64,000 bases of DNA from Lachnospiraceae bacterium. GTDB lineage: Bacteria; Bacillota; Clostridia; Lachnospirales; Lachnospiraceae. Positions 43,978-52,676 of this stretch are shown in pieces. Position numbers and translations under genes: made by a program. The number at the start of each line of letters is the position of its first letter. Position 1 is the stretch's first letter. The stretch lies in assembly GCA_024690205.1 (NCBI GenBank), contig JAILCX010000004.1, positions 62,001-126,000 of the forward strand, written 5' to 3'. The notes under the pieces were generated by a model. It was not told the origin of the DNA. It searched no databases and saw only the letters and a list, made by a program, of their open reading frames with translations.

Positions 43978-44738
43978 GCAAAAAATACCCCCATGTAATT
44001 CCCCATTTTAGTCTTCATCTTGTTAAGAGCTTTTGTATGAAGCTGCGATACTCTCGATTCAGAAACCTCGAGAACGTTAGCGATTTCTTTTAAGGTCATA
44101 TCCTCGTAGTAATAAAGCGTAATGACCATCTGTTCCTTTTCGGTAAGGAGGCTTAAAGCTTCCTTGAGCTTTTCTTTAAGCTCCGCCTTTTCAAGAACCT
44201 CCTCAGGACCGTCGAAACGGTACTGCGTGGTCTGGTCGGCAGGGACTTCGGCGCCGGTTTCCATGAATTCATTCAATGAAACGACACCGGTTATCTTCAT
44301 CTGTGACTGCCAGTCAGCATAATCTTCATCGGAAATACCCAAAGCTGCGGCAATCTCTTCATCCGTTGCGGGCCTTCCTTTTGTGGCCTCTATATCGTGC
44401 ATGACCTGATCGATCTTGCGCTGACGCTGACGGATGGTGCGCGGGATCCAGTCCATCTTTCTGATCTGGTCAAGGATGGAACCTCGGATCCTTAAGCTTG
44501 CATAGGTTTCAAACTTGACTTCCTTCATGGAATCAAATTTGTCTATAGCATCGATGAGTCCGAAGATACCGTAACTGCACAGATCTTCGTACTCCACGTT
44601 ATAGCCCAGATACATACTGAGCCGCCCCGCAACGAGTTTAACCAGCGGAGCGTACTCCAAGATCAATTGTTCTCTCAGATCAGGTGATTTGGTACGAGTA
44701 TAATCTGACCAAAGCTTTGTCCTTTGTGCCTCGTTCAT
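43974..44738 (-). CDS. fliA: Flagellar sigma factor FliA/WhiG (sigma-28 type)
   Basis: 254 residues. Sigma region 2 (EYAPLVKLVAGRLSMYLGYN, EDLCSYGIFGLIDAIDKF, FETYASLRIRGSILDQIR), region 3 (RQRQRKIDQVMHDIEATKGR) and region 4 (LTEKEQMVITLYYYEDMTLK, ISESRVSQLHTKAL-like VSESRVSQLHTKAL) are complete. It directs transcription of late flagellar and chemotaxis genes. In B. subtilis sigD sits at the end of the same fla/che operon, as here. Confidence 0.96.
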   Translation of the reverse strand: MNEAQRTKLWSDYTRTKSPDLREQLILEYAPLVKLVAGRLSMYLGYNVEYEDLCSYGIFGLIDAIDKFDSMKEVKFETYASLRIRGSILDQIRKMDWIPRTIRQRQRKIDQVMHDIEATKGRPATDEEIAAALGISDEDYADWQSQMKITGVVSLNEFMETGAEVPADQTTQYRFDGPEEVLEKAELKEKLKEALSLLTEKEQMVITLYYYEDMTLKEIANVLEVSESRVSQLHTKALNKMKTKMGNYMGVFFA

Positions 44739-44758
44739 TCACCCCTCCAAAAATGTTT

Positions 44759-45124
44759 TTATTGCTCAAAACCGTCATCTTCGCTTTCTCCCGGACGGGA
44801 AGGCATTGCGCCGGTGAGCGGAGGAAGAGAATATTCCTCTTCTTCGGAAGTCTCTTCAGCGTTTGATTCAACGTTTTCATCGGCTTCCTTTTCTATTACA
44901 GCGCCGTTTTCTTCCTCTTCAAGACGAAGCTTTTCTTCGTTCTCAAATACGAACTTACTGATGCGGTTCTGTATAAGGCATCCTGCTATGTAAAACATAA
45001 CAAGAACGATGAGCATTACAATAAGGATATCTTTAAACCTGTATCCGAAATGCAACATCGTAAAGTACGTTATCGCCACAGCTGTAAGTGTCAGAAAAGG
45101 AGCAAACAGCTTGTATTTTTTCAT
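44759..45124 (-). CDS. Small membrane protein with acidic tail
   Basis: 121 residues. Two membrane helices (FAPFLTLTAVAITYFTMLHF and ILIVMLIVLVMFYIAGCLI) followed by a very acidic cytoplasmic tail (about 70-121; Glu-rich, ending GESEDDGFEQ). It overlaps cheD by 4 nt. Short membrane genes of this kind occur between cheD and the sigma factor in clostridial motility operons. The function is not known. Confidence 0.6.
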   Translation of the reverse strand: MKKYKLFAPFLTLTAVAITYFTMLHFGYRFKDILIVMLIVLVMFYIAGCLIQNRISKFVFENEEKLRLEEEENGAVIEKEADENVESNAEETSEEEEYSLPPLTGAMPSRPGESEDDGFEQ

Positions 45125-45609
45125 ATCGTCTTCTCAGGCTTTCCTACAGCCTTGATCGTATAATTTCCCGTAGCGGGATAGAACACAACCGTGCGTCCGA
45201 AGTTTTCTCCCGTGTCGGAAGCAAGAAGCGGTATCTTAAGCTCCTTTAACTTCTTTTTGCAGGCCTCAACATTTCTTTCACCGACACGGACCATATCTGA
45301 TTTTGCGGAAGAGAACGCAAACATCTGCGCACCACCCGCGATCTTTGCCACCATCTTTGACATGCTGGCGCCTTTTTTGACCATCTCGGCAACCATATCC
45401 GTAATACCCGTATCGGCAAACTTCGGTCTGTTCGAATTGCTCTCGGTCTCCCGGCTGTCAGGAAGCATTACATGGGCAAGCCCGCCGACACCAGACTGCG
45501 GATCCCTGATGGCAACTCCCACACAGGAACCCAAACCCAGCGTTGTCAGCGCATCGTCGCCTGTACATATTTTCCAATCGGCCATACCGACCTTTATCAC
45601 TTCACTCAT
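45121..45609 (-). CDS. cheD: Chemoreceptor glutamine deamidase CheD
   Basis: 162 residues. The active-site Cys 29 (LGLGSCVGVAI) and His 46 (GLAHVMLPDS) are in place. CheD deamidates receptor glutamines and interacts with CheC, encoded just upstream. The pair forms the CheC/CheD adaptation branch known from B. subtilis. The C-terminus VVFYPATGNYTI is also typical. Confidence 0.95.
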   Translation of the reverse strand: MSEVIKVGMADWKICTGDDALTTLGLGSCVGVAIRDPQSGVGGLAHVMLPDSRETESNSNRPKFADTGITDMVAEMVKKGASMSKMVAKIAGGAQMFAFSSAKSDMVRVGERNVEACKKKLKELKIPLLASDTGENFGRTVVFYPATGNYTIKAVGKPEKTI

Positions 45610-45638
45610 TTATATTCTCACTCCATAACCACGTGTAA

Positions 45639-46274
45639 TTACATCAATCCCAATGATGAGAGTATCCTTTCATATGAAGCCATATCAGGTATCAAAATAA
45701 AGTAACCATCCAATTCCACATCATCGGAGAATTTCGTCTGAATGAGAAGAATCTTGTCACCTATGATTCCGAACTCAGCGGCCGGAACACTAAGCAAAGC
45801 ACCGGCATAGTCGATAGCAAGCTGAGGAGGTGAAGGATAGATCTTCAGGTTTGTCAGTGAAGAAAGGGCGTTGAGGTAAGCACCGGTAATGATATTCCCG
45901 ACTTCCTTCATTGCCGAAATTTCCATCTCACCGAATTCCATTTCTTCGATGTTCTTTTCGGGAATGCCCATCATTCCCGCCATAAGTTTATTAACAAGGT
46001 GAAGTCCGGATTCCTGGGGAAGCGTGAACATCATGCTTCCGTCGACATCTCCTTCTACGGCAAGATAAATACCGACAAGGATCTGCTCTTCTCCTCCGAG
46101 CATATCACCCAGTTCGTTAAATTCCAAAAGCCTGACCTGCGGCACCATCATATCCACTTTGCAGTTGATGAGTTCAGCAAGAGCGGTAGTAGCATTACCT
46201 GCACCTATATTGCCAAGCTCTTTTAACACATCAAAATACTGTTGTGTTAATTGCTCCATGTTAAGCTCTGACAT
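45639..46274 (-). CDS. cheC: CheY-P phosphatase CheC
   Basis: 211 residues. Both phosphatase half-sites are seen: YFDVLKELGNIGAGNATTAL and SAMKEVGNIITGAYLNAL, each with the Glu and Asn that hydrolyse CheY-P. The fold and size match CheC rather than CheX or FliY. It acts with CheD. Confidence 0.95.
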   Translation of the reverse strand: MSELNMEQLTQQYFDVLKELGNIGAGNATTALAELINCKVDMMVPQVRLLEFNELGDMLGGEEQILVGIYLAVEGDVDGSMMFTLPQESGLHLVNKLMAGMMGIPEKNIEEMEFGEMEISAMKEVGNIITGAYLNALSSLTNLKIYPSPPQLAIDYAGALLSVPAAEFGIIGDKILLIQTKFSDDVELDGYFILIPDMASYERILSSLGLM

Positions 46275-46282
46275 ATTTCCTC

Positions 46283-46765
46283 CTACTTACCATTCTCGGC
46301 ACAAACAACGTTCATATCAAGTAATGATATAAGATCCGTATCGGTCTTTCCTACTCCGAAAACAAAGTTCTGTTTCTCATCCGTTCCGTCGTAAGCAACC
46401 TTTTCGATCTGGATCTCACTTAAGGTAACAACTTCCTTTACCTCATCAACAATAAATCCGAGAAGTCCGAACTGCTCAAGCTTTAAGATGATGATACGGC
46501 TTGCCTTGGTATCTTCGATCTCATCAAGACCCATCTTTAACCTTAAGTTAAGGACCGGAATGACTTCACCACGGACATTGATAACGCCCTTAATATAATT
46601 CGGAACATGAGGAACTCTGGTTATGCTCTGCATTCTGATGATATTGTCGATATATTTGATATCGATACCATACTGCTCATTACCTAATTTTATGACTATG
46701 TATTGAACCTTTTCACCTTCATCGACGATAAGGTCTGCATTTGTGATTCTTACTTCATCTGCCAT
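46283..46765 (-). CDS. cheW: Chemotaxis adaptor CheW
   Basis: 160 residues. It starts with a short lead, then the SH3-like subdomains (YIVIKLGNEQYGIDIKYIDN, TRVPHVPNYIKGVINVRGEV, PVLNLRLKMGL). It links chemoreceptors to CheA. It lies directly after cheA (18 nt). Confidence 0.97.
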   Translation of the reverse strand: MADEVRITNADLIVDEGEKVQYIVIKLGNEQYGIDIKYIDNIIRMQSITRVPHVPNYIKGVINVRGEVIPVLNLRLKMGLDEIEDTKASRIIILKLEQFGLLGFIVDEVKEVVTLSEIQIEKVAYDGTDEKQNFVFGVGKTDTDLISLLDMNVVCAENGK

Positions 46766-46783
46766 ATTTATGTCCCCCGTTCC

Positions 46784-48913
46784 TTAAATTAATGCGTTCG
46801 CATCAAGGATTAGTGCTATCTCACCGTCTCCAAGGATCGTTGCGCCGCTTATCAGCTTACTCTTGTTAATGTATTTACCAAGTGACTTGATAACTATTTC
46901 CTGCTGACCGATGAGTTCGTCCACAACGAAACCGGCAAGCTTTTCACCCTTCTTGGCAACTGCCACAACCAGGTTGTCCTCAGGCTTCTTTGATGAAACC
47001 GTATCAAGTTCTTTATCAAGTCTGATGATCGGAATAACGTTTCCACGAAGAGTCATTACTTCTTCATTCTGAACAAGCTTGATCTCATCAGGAGATACAT
47101 CTTCGATCGTCTGTATGCTTCCTAGAGAAATAGCGTATTTCTCGCCGCCGACAACAACCATGAGAGCCTGAATGATTGCAAGTGTCAGAGGAAGTCTGAT
47201 CGTCCAGGTAGAGCCTTCACCGAGTTTCGAATGAACCTCAACCTCACCACTCAATGCCTCGATCTTGGATTTAACAACATCAAGTCCGACGCCTCTTCCC
47301 GATACATCGGAAATAACTTTTGCGGTTGAGAATCCGGCATTGAAAAGGAGGTTAATGATATCCTTTTCAGCCATGTTCTCGGCCTGCTCGGGTGTAACCA
47401 CGCCACGCTCGATGGCCTTGTTCTTAACTGCTTCTACATCTATTCCGTTACCATCATCACGAACTTCGATGACAACGTTGTTACCGTCCTGGTACGCATC
47501 AAGGAAAATAGATCCGACTTCCGGCTTCCCTCTTTGTGCTCTGATCTCAGCCGACTCAAGTCCGTGATCTGCACTGTTACGAAGGAGGTGCATCAAAGGA
47601 TCACCGATCTCATCAACCACGGTACGATCAAGTTCTGTCTCTTCACCGGACATGTAGAGTTCCATCTTCTTGTCGAGCTTCTTAGACAGGTCTCTTATCA
47701 TTCTCGGGAACTTTGATACGACTGATTCGATAGGAACCATTCGAACCTTCATGACTGACTCGTGGAGGTTTGTCGTAACGCTCTCGAGGTATTCGATCTG
47801 CTCATTAAATGAAGCACCTGAAACTCCGTCGGTAAATGAAGCGGAAACAAGTGAGTTCTTTGCAATGATAAGCTCTGAAACAAGGTTCATAAGTACATCG
47901 AGTTTTTCGATATCGACACGAACCGTTCTGTTTACCACGGGCTTGCCCTGCGTCTTTGCGGCCTTTGCGGCATTCTGTGCCGCAGGTGCTGCTGCAGGAG
48001 CTGTTTCCTTATGTTCTGCTGCAGGTGCTGCGGGAGCCTTGCTCTCTTCTTCGTCCTCTTCCTTCTTAGCCTGTGAAGCAGCTTCACTTGCATTTAAGGG
48101 AGCACCAACAACTTTATCTATTTCAGATACTGCCTTGGCGGCATTTATTATATCGTCGATCTTGTGCTCGGATATAACTATAAGGCTGAAATCGAAATCG
48201 AATTTTTCATCCTCGATATCCTGAGCGGAAGGATCCGAAAGAAGGATCTCGCCCTTTTCTTCAACTGCCTTATAAACGAGGAATGCTCTGGCTGCCTTCA
48301 AAAGACATGCTTCATTAACATATACTGTAAATCCGTATACGTTCTTGCCTTCGCTTATTGCTGCAGCGATAACGCCTTCTTCGGTCTCACCGATGGGGAT
48401 CTTTCTGAATTTTTCTTCATCGGATGCGCCCCCGGAAGGAGCTTCTTCAGCAGGGGCTTCTTCTTTTGCTTCTTTTTCGGCCTTTTTAGCTTTTCCCTTC
48501 TTAGGCTTTTCTTCGCCGCCTGTTTCGCCCTTGCTGTTAAGGAATTCATTCAGCATATCGATGATATTCTGATTATCGTTTGTTCCTTCATCAGCAGTCT
48601 CCTGGATGTTTGAAGTATATTCTTCAAGGGCATCAAGAGTCTGGAAAAGGATATCGATAAGGTTTGAAGAAACCTTCATCGCACCGTTTCTGATCTCGGA
48701 GAATACATTTTCCATATCATGGGTAAGATTCTGCATTCTCTTGAATCCCATGGTACCTGCCATACCCTTAAGGGAATGTGCAGCACGGAAGATCTCGTTG
48801 ATAGTATCCTGATCTTCGGGATTCTGCTCAAGATTCAAGATCTGAGTGTTCAAAGATGAGAGATGTTCTCTTGTTTCGTCTAAAAAGATCTCTAAATATT
48901 GACTTACATCCAT
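46784..48913 (-). CDS. cheA: Chemotaxis histidine kinase CheA
   Basis: 709 residues. The P1 Hpt domain has phospho-acceptor His 46 (IFRAAHSLKGMAGTMGF). An Ala/Lys/Glu-rich linker, a P2-like domain (about 185-270), a second Ala-rich linker and P3 (VDIEKLDVLMNLVSELIIAK) follow. P4 has HLLRNSADHGLE, DDGNGID and GRGVGLDVV, and P5 is the CheW-like end (GGEKYAISLGSIQTIEDV). It phosphorylates CheY. Its other usual target, the receiver of CheB, is missing in the cheB gene next door. Confidence 0.97.
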   Translation of the reverse strand: MDVSQYLEIFLDETREHLSSLNTQILNLEQNPEDQDTINEIFRAAHSLKGMAGTMGFKRMQNLTHDMENVFSEIRNGAMKVSSNLIDILFQTLDALEEYTSNIQETADEGTNDNQNIIDMLNEFLNSKGETGGEEKPKKGKAKKAEKEAKEEAPAEEAPSGGASDEEKFRKIPIGETEEGVIAAAISEGKNVYGFTVYVNEACLLKAARAFLVYKAVEEKGEILLSDPSAQDIEDEKFDFDFSLIVISEHKIDDIINAAKAVSEIDKVVGAPLNASEAASQAKKEEDEEESKAPAAPAAEHKETAPAAAPAAQNAAKAAKTQGKPVVNRTVRVDIEKLDVLMNLVSELIIAKNSLVSASFTDGVSGASFNEQIEYLESVTTNLHESVMKVRMVPIESVVSKFPRMIRDLSKKLDKKMELYMSGEETELDRTVVDEIGDPLMHLLRNSADHGLESAEIRAQRGKPEVGSIFLDAYQDGNNVVIEVRDDGNGIDVEAVKNKAIERGVVTPEQAENMAEKDIINLLFNAGFSTAKVISDVSGRGVGLDVVKSKIEALSGEVEVHSKLGEGSTWTIRLPLTLAIIQALMVVVGGEKYAISLGSIQTIEDVSPDEIKLVQNEEVMTLRGNVIPIIRLDKELDTVSSKKPEDNLVVAVAKKGEKLAGFVVDELIGQQEIVIKSLGKYINKSKLISGATILGDGEIALILDANALI

Positions 48914-48914
48914 T

Positions 48915-49505
48915 TTAAAATACCCCCACGTTTTTAATTATTTCTCTTGCGATTGATTGCAGATCCAAAACTTTATCCGAAAGGCCGGCGTTAAATGCCG
49001 CCTTTGGCATACCGTAAACGGTACTCGAAGCTTCGGACTGGGTGATACAATAAATCTTCTTTTTTGTTTTTAGCGCTTTAATCCCTTCAGTGCCATCTGA
49101 ACCCATTCCGGTGAGCACAACACATATCACTTCATCATATGTAGAATCCATCAGTGACTCGAACATATAATTGGCACACGGCTTTACCCCCTCTCTTGAA
49201 GGTTCGTCCGAATACCTGATACAGTGTCCTCCCGGCCTTTTACCGATCTTTAAGTGTTTACCGCCCGCGGCCAGATACAGATGGCCATTTTCAAGCAAGT
49301 CTCCTTCGGAAGCCTCCTTACAGCTCATGGGACTTGTTTCATTGAGTCTGTCGGCCATGGCTTTCGTAAAACCCGCAGGCATATGTTGCACTAGACAAAC
49401 CGGAGCATCAAGGTTCGGTGGAAGCAGTGGGATCAATTCCTGCAACGCTTTTGGTCCTCCTGTGGAGGAAGCGATCGCAACAATTTTCTTACCATTGCTG
49501 ATCAT
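48915..49505 (-). CDS. cheB: CheB methylesterase domain without receiver
   Basis: 196 residues that form only the catalytic domain: Ser 14 (ASSTGG), His 41 (QHMPAGFTKAM) and Asp 137 (GMGSDGTE) give the esterase triad. Normal CheB has an N-terminal receiver of about 130 residues plus a linker, which controls it. Here the open frame begins a few residues before the catalytic core, and only 152 nt separate it from the PilZ gene, too little for a receiver. No receiver remnant is seen. It lies 2 nt upstream of cheA. Confidence 0.93.
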   Translation of the reverse strand: MISNGKKIVAIASSTGGPKALQELIPLLPPNLDAPVCLVQHMPAGFTKAMADRLNETSPMSCKEASEGDLLENGHLYLAAGGKHLKIGKRPGGHCIRYSDEPSREGVKPCANYMFESLMDSTYDEVICVVLTGMGSDGTEGIKALKTKKKIYCITQSEASSTVYGMPKAAFNAGLSDKVLDLQSIAREIIKNVGVF

Positions 49506-49558
49506 GTTTAGTTGCCCACTCTTTCGGTGCTTTTAAACCAATATTAAAACACGATTAC

Positions 49559-49564
49559 AGTATA
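49559..49564 (-). promoter_or_regulatory. Possible extended -10 promoter of cheB
   Basis: TGCTATACT on the minus strand, about 54 nt before the ATG, in the 152-nt gap between the PilZ gene and cheB. There is no good -35. It suggests an internal promoter for the che genes. Confidence 0.4.
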
Positions 49565-49657
49565 GCACTTTTAATTCTTCACATGGGTGCAAAGTAACCG
49601 TCGGGCAAAAAATTTTCAGATAATTTGATATTTTTATCGAAAAAATCCGTCAGAAGG

Positions 49658-50386
49658 TTAAAATCCCATCTCTCTTTTTCTATGTTTTCTCTCTTCTTCG
49701 AAAATAAACCGAATTATTTCTTCACGATCGTATGTATCGATGTCTACATACTGTGCACGGTGCTCGAAAACTCCGGGTCTGTCTTCGAGTTCCCTTGAAT
49801 TAAGAACCTTCGTGATGAGGGTATATTCTTTTGATACGCCGTCTATTACCAGATTGTATTTACAGTAAAGAAGGCTTCCGGGTTCATAAGAATATGAACT
49901 TATAAAACGGATACCGCCTCCGGAAATATCAACAACCACCGAACGCTTAAGGGGAAGTCCCGGAACAAGGAACGAACCGGCTTTTGAATCCATGGCATCC
50001 TTTTCTTCTTTTTCAAGGGGTCTTGAATTCATCTCAAGAGCACAGCTTAGTCTGTAATACTCTCTCCTTTGGAACTTACGAAGGTTTGATGTAAGCTCCA
50101 TGAGCAATACGTACTGATTATCGTCTTTGTATCTGTCGATAACATTTGCAAAACACTGATACAGTCCCTGCTGGGTATAGAAGTACATATCATACTCCGT
50201 ATTAACGGGCAGAAGGATCATCTTGGTCTTTTCCATGGGCATTAATATCTCGAGCTGTTCCTCGGATAAAATGTCCCTTACCTGTGAAAGGTAGACTCTT
50301 TTCCTTTCAGTCTCGTCAGCCAGCTTTACTCTGTCCACTGCCTGCAATTCTATTCTGTTTCCCGGCAGAATATATTTTGATAACAT
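49658..50386 (-). CDS. PilZ-domain c-di-GMP receptor (YcgR-like flagellar brake)
   Basis: 242 residues from ATG 50386 (AGGGGG site); this start avoids overlap with flhG. A YcgR-like N-terminal domain (about 5-100) is followed by PilZ (about 103-235). The c-di-GMP motifs are both present: RREYYR (R-x3-R) and DISGGGIRF (D-x-S-x2-G). By analogy with YcgR/DgrA it may slow the motor when c-di-GMP is high. This gives a target for the cyclase at 38924 and the phosphodiesterase at 15972. Confidence 0.9.
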   Translation of the reverse strand: MLSKYILPGNRIELQAVDRVKLADETERKRVYLSQVRDILSEEQLEILMPMEKTKMILLPVNTEYDMYFYTQQGLYQCFANVIDRYKDDNQYVLLMELTSNLRKFQRREYYRLSCALEMNSRPLEKEEKDAMDSKAGSFLVPGLPLKRSVVVDISGGGIRFISSYSYEPGSLLYCKYNLVIDGVSKEYTLITKVLNSRELEDRPGVFEHRAQYVDIDTYDREEIIRFIFEEERKHRKREMGF

Positions 50387-50399
50387 GTTTACCCCCTGT

Positions 50400-51290
50400 T
50401 TATGAGTTATTCTTTTTCCCTGCAACTATATGGCTGAAAAAGGCAGCCATTCCTCTCTTTTGCACAAGTCCTTCGACTTCCTTGTTCATGAGCTTTGCGG
50501 CTATCGTCGCATATGCCTGGGCCGACTTTGAATTGGGTGATGCAAGTGAGACAGGAGTCTGCTGCATGACCGCTTTAACAAGCTGATTGTCATTCGGCAC
50601 GGGGCCAAGGTACTCAATCGGAAGTTTAAGATATCTGTTGACAACGGCATTTAATTTATTAAAGAGCATCTGTCCGTCGTCATTGTTTGTTACTTTATTT
50701 GCGAGCATCTTTACCGCGGAATATTCTCTTTGGAATCTCGGGTGGCGGTTTAGCGCCTTTAAAAGAGAATAAGAATCCGTAATAGATGTCGGTTCCGGAG
50801 TCGTTACAAGTATTATCTCTCCCGATGCCACAAGGAATTCCAACACAGCATCCGATATGCCTGCTCCGGTGTCTATGATAACTATATCGGCAAGCGCATC
50901 AAGCTGGGCAAGATTCTGGATGATATAAACAAGATAATCGCGGCTTAAGTTCGAAAGACCGGCAATACCGGAGCCTCCCGAGATGAATCCCACATCGCCG
51001 GGTCCCCAGGTTATTATCTCCTTTATGTTCTTACCCTGGTAGATAAGATCCGAAAGGTTATGCTTCGGAACAGCACCGAACATGATCTCGATATTGGCAA
51101 GACCAAAATCGGCATCAAGGATTATCACCCGTTTTCCGAGCTTTTTAAACTGGATCGCAAGGTTTATCGCAGTATTAGATTTTCCAACGCCGCCTTTTCC
51201 GGAGGTTACGGTTATTATCCTCGCCAAAGGCCGCTGCTTGTTGTAAGAGCCCGCTTTAACGATATTGCGGAGCTGTTGAGCCTGATCCAT
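50400..51290 (-). CDS. flhG: FlhG (MinD-like flagellar number regulator)
   Basis: 296 residues. Deviant Walker A (TSGKGGVGKSNTAINLA), Walker B VIIDTGAGIS, and a helix at the end. The N-terminal part (MDQAQQLRNIVKAG) is the DQAxxLR motif that stimulates FlhF GTPase. It follows flhF and sets flagellar number and place. Confidence 0.96.
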   Translation of the reverse strand: MDQAQQLRNIVKAGSYNKQRPLARIITVTSGKGGVGKSNTAINLAIQFKKLGKRVIILDADFGLANIEIMFGAVPKHNLSDLIYQGKNIKEIITWGPGDVGFISGGSGIAGLSNLSRDYLVYIIQNLAQLDALADIVIIDTGAGISDAVLEFLVASGEIILVTTPEPTSITDSYSLLKALNRHPRFQREYSAVKMLANKVTNNDDGQMLFNKLNAVVNRYLKLPIEYLGPVPNDNQLVKAVMQQTPVSLASPNSKSAQAYATIAAKLMNKEVEGLVQKRGMAAFFSHIVAGKKNNS

Positions 51291-51305
51291 ATTAACCTCG
51301 AATTA

Positions 51306-52676
51306 TCAACTCTTCCTGCCTCCGAGCAATTGCTTTACTGTTCTTTGAGGATTAAATCTTTCTATATCATCGGGAACGTTCTGTCCGCATGTAACATAGG
51401 ACAGGGCAGCCCCCGTATGAAGTCTTAAGTTAAGGAGATTACCCAGTGTGGTAGTCTCGTCAAGCTTTGTGAATATGAGCTTGTAATCGGTCATCTTTGA
51501 GTAAGTATCCGCGATGCTCACAAGATCCCTATATTTGGTCGTAGCAGAAACAACAAGGAACACTTCCTTTTCGACACTACCGTCAACTGAATGTATGAAT
51601 CCGTTCATGGCTTCGGCCTGTGCCTGGTTCTGGTGCGAATGACCTGCCGTATCGACAAGGACGTAGTCATAGTCCTTAAAATCTCTTAATGCTCCTTCAA
51701 CTTCTTCGGTCGTGTAGATTATCCTGAATGGAATCTCAAGGATATTTGCATAAGTACGAAGCTGCTCAGCTGCAGCTATCCTGTAGGTATCCGCGGTAAG
51801 GAGCGCCACCTTTTTGCCACCCTCTACCGAAAACTTTGATGCGATCTTTGCGATCGTCGTTGTCTTTCCGACACCTGTGGGGCCGACAAAGAATACGACC
51901 TTCGGACCTTTGGTAGCGGGAGTTATACCAGAAGGATTACCGAATTTAAGGATCATCTTCTGGTAGGTATTTGCAAGTGCCATTTCAAACGGCATATTGG
52001 GATTGGTATTCTTTTCCATTTCATCGATGATCTGGTTAGCGTACTTTTCGTTCACCTCGTTATCGATCATCTTGTTATAAAGAAGCTTTATAAACTTTTC
52101 AACCTCGCCCGATGCATCATCACTTTCCTTGGGAGTCTTTGTGAAAATACCATCCGAGTCTTCGGGTTCCTCAGGCTTTTGAAGCTGGGCTTCAAGCATG
52201 TTGTGAAGTGAATCAAGCTTCTCTTCTATGACACTGTTGTCATTTATTACATCGGAATATACAGAACTCTTCCTTGAAGACGTTTCGTGTTTGCTGTTTG
52301 AAACGATCCTTTCGGGCTCGCTCTTTTCCTGATTCTGCCGCTCGGTCAGAAGCTCTATCGCCGACTTGACGACCGGAAGGTCATCCTCAGGAGTTCTGAT
52401 GTCAAGCTTTGATGCTATGGCTTCTTCATTTTTGATTGCGGCTTCGGCAACGGATCTTACACCTGCTATGGCCTCTGATATCTGTGAGGTCTTGGGAGCG
52501 GGAGTCTCTTCTTCAAGTGCTACCGTCACCTCAACAAGCTGCGGCATAAGGAAGCCGAAAAGACCTTTCCTGTTAACGTTACGGGTGTTCATTTCGACTA
52601 TGTTGCTACCAAGCTCCTTATAAGCCTGGTTAAGAGCATCTTCTTTTGTTTTGCCCTGAAATTTCTTTATTATCAT
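51306..52676 (-). CDS. flhF: FlhF signal-recognition-like GTPase
   Basis: 456 residues. A basic N-terminal B-domain (MIIKKFQGKTKEDALNQAY), a long charged linker (about 65-165), then the NG GTPase (about 180-456; GPTGVGKTTTIAKIASKF, DTYRIAAAEQLRTYA, VLVDTAGHSH, FTKLDETTTLGN). FlhF helps place the flagellum. It overlaps flhA by 4 nt (ATGA). Confidence 0.97.
   Translation of the reverse strand: MIIKKFQGKTKEDALNQAYKELGSNIVEMNTRNVNRKGLFGFLMPQLVEVTVALEEETPAPKTSQISEAIAGVRSVAEAAIKNEEAIASKLDIRTPEDDLPVVKSAIELLTERQNQEKSEPERIVSNSKHETSSRKSSVYSDVINDNSVIEEKLDSLHNMLEAQLQKPEEPEDSDGIFTKTPKESDDASGEVEKFIKLLYNKMIDNEVNEKYANQIIDEMEKNTNPNMPFEMALANTYQKMILKFGNPSGITPATKGPKVVFFVGPTGVGKTTTIAKIASKFSVEGGKKVALLTADTYRIAAAEQLRTYANILEIPFRIIYTTEEVEGALRDFKDYDYVLVDTAGHSHQNQAQAEAMNGFIHSVDGSVEKEVFLVVSATTKYRDLVSIADTYSKMTDYKLIFTKLDETTTLGNLLNLRLHTGAALSYVTCGQNVPDDIERFNPQRTVKQLLGGRKS

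Noticed and set aside
49610..49657. Sigma-28 promoter before cheB
   Set aside because: TTCGATAA with an upstream TTAA is only a loose match to the sigma-28 consensus and lies far from the gene. The extended -10 at 49559-49564 is nearer and better.
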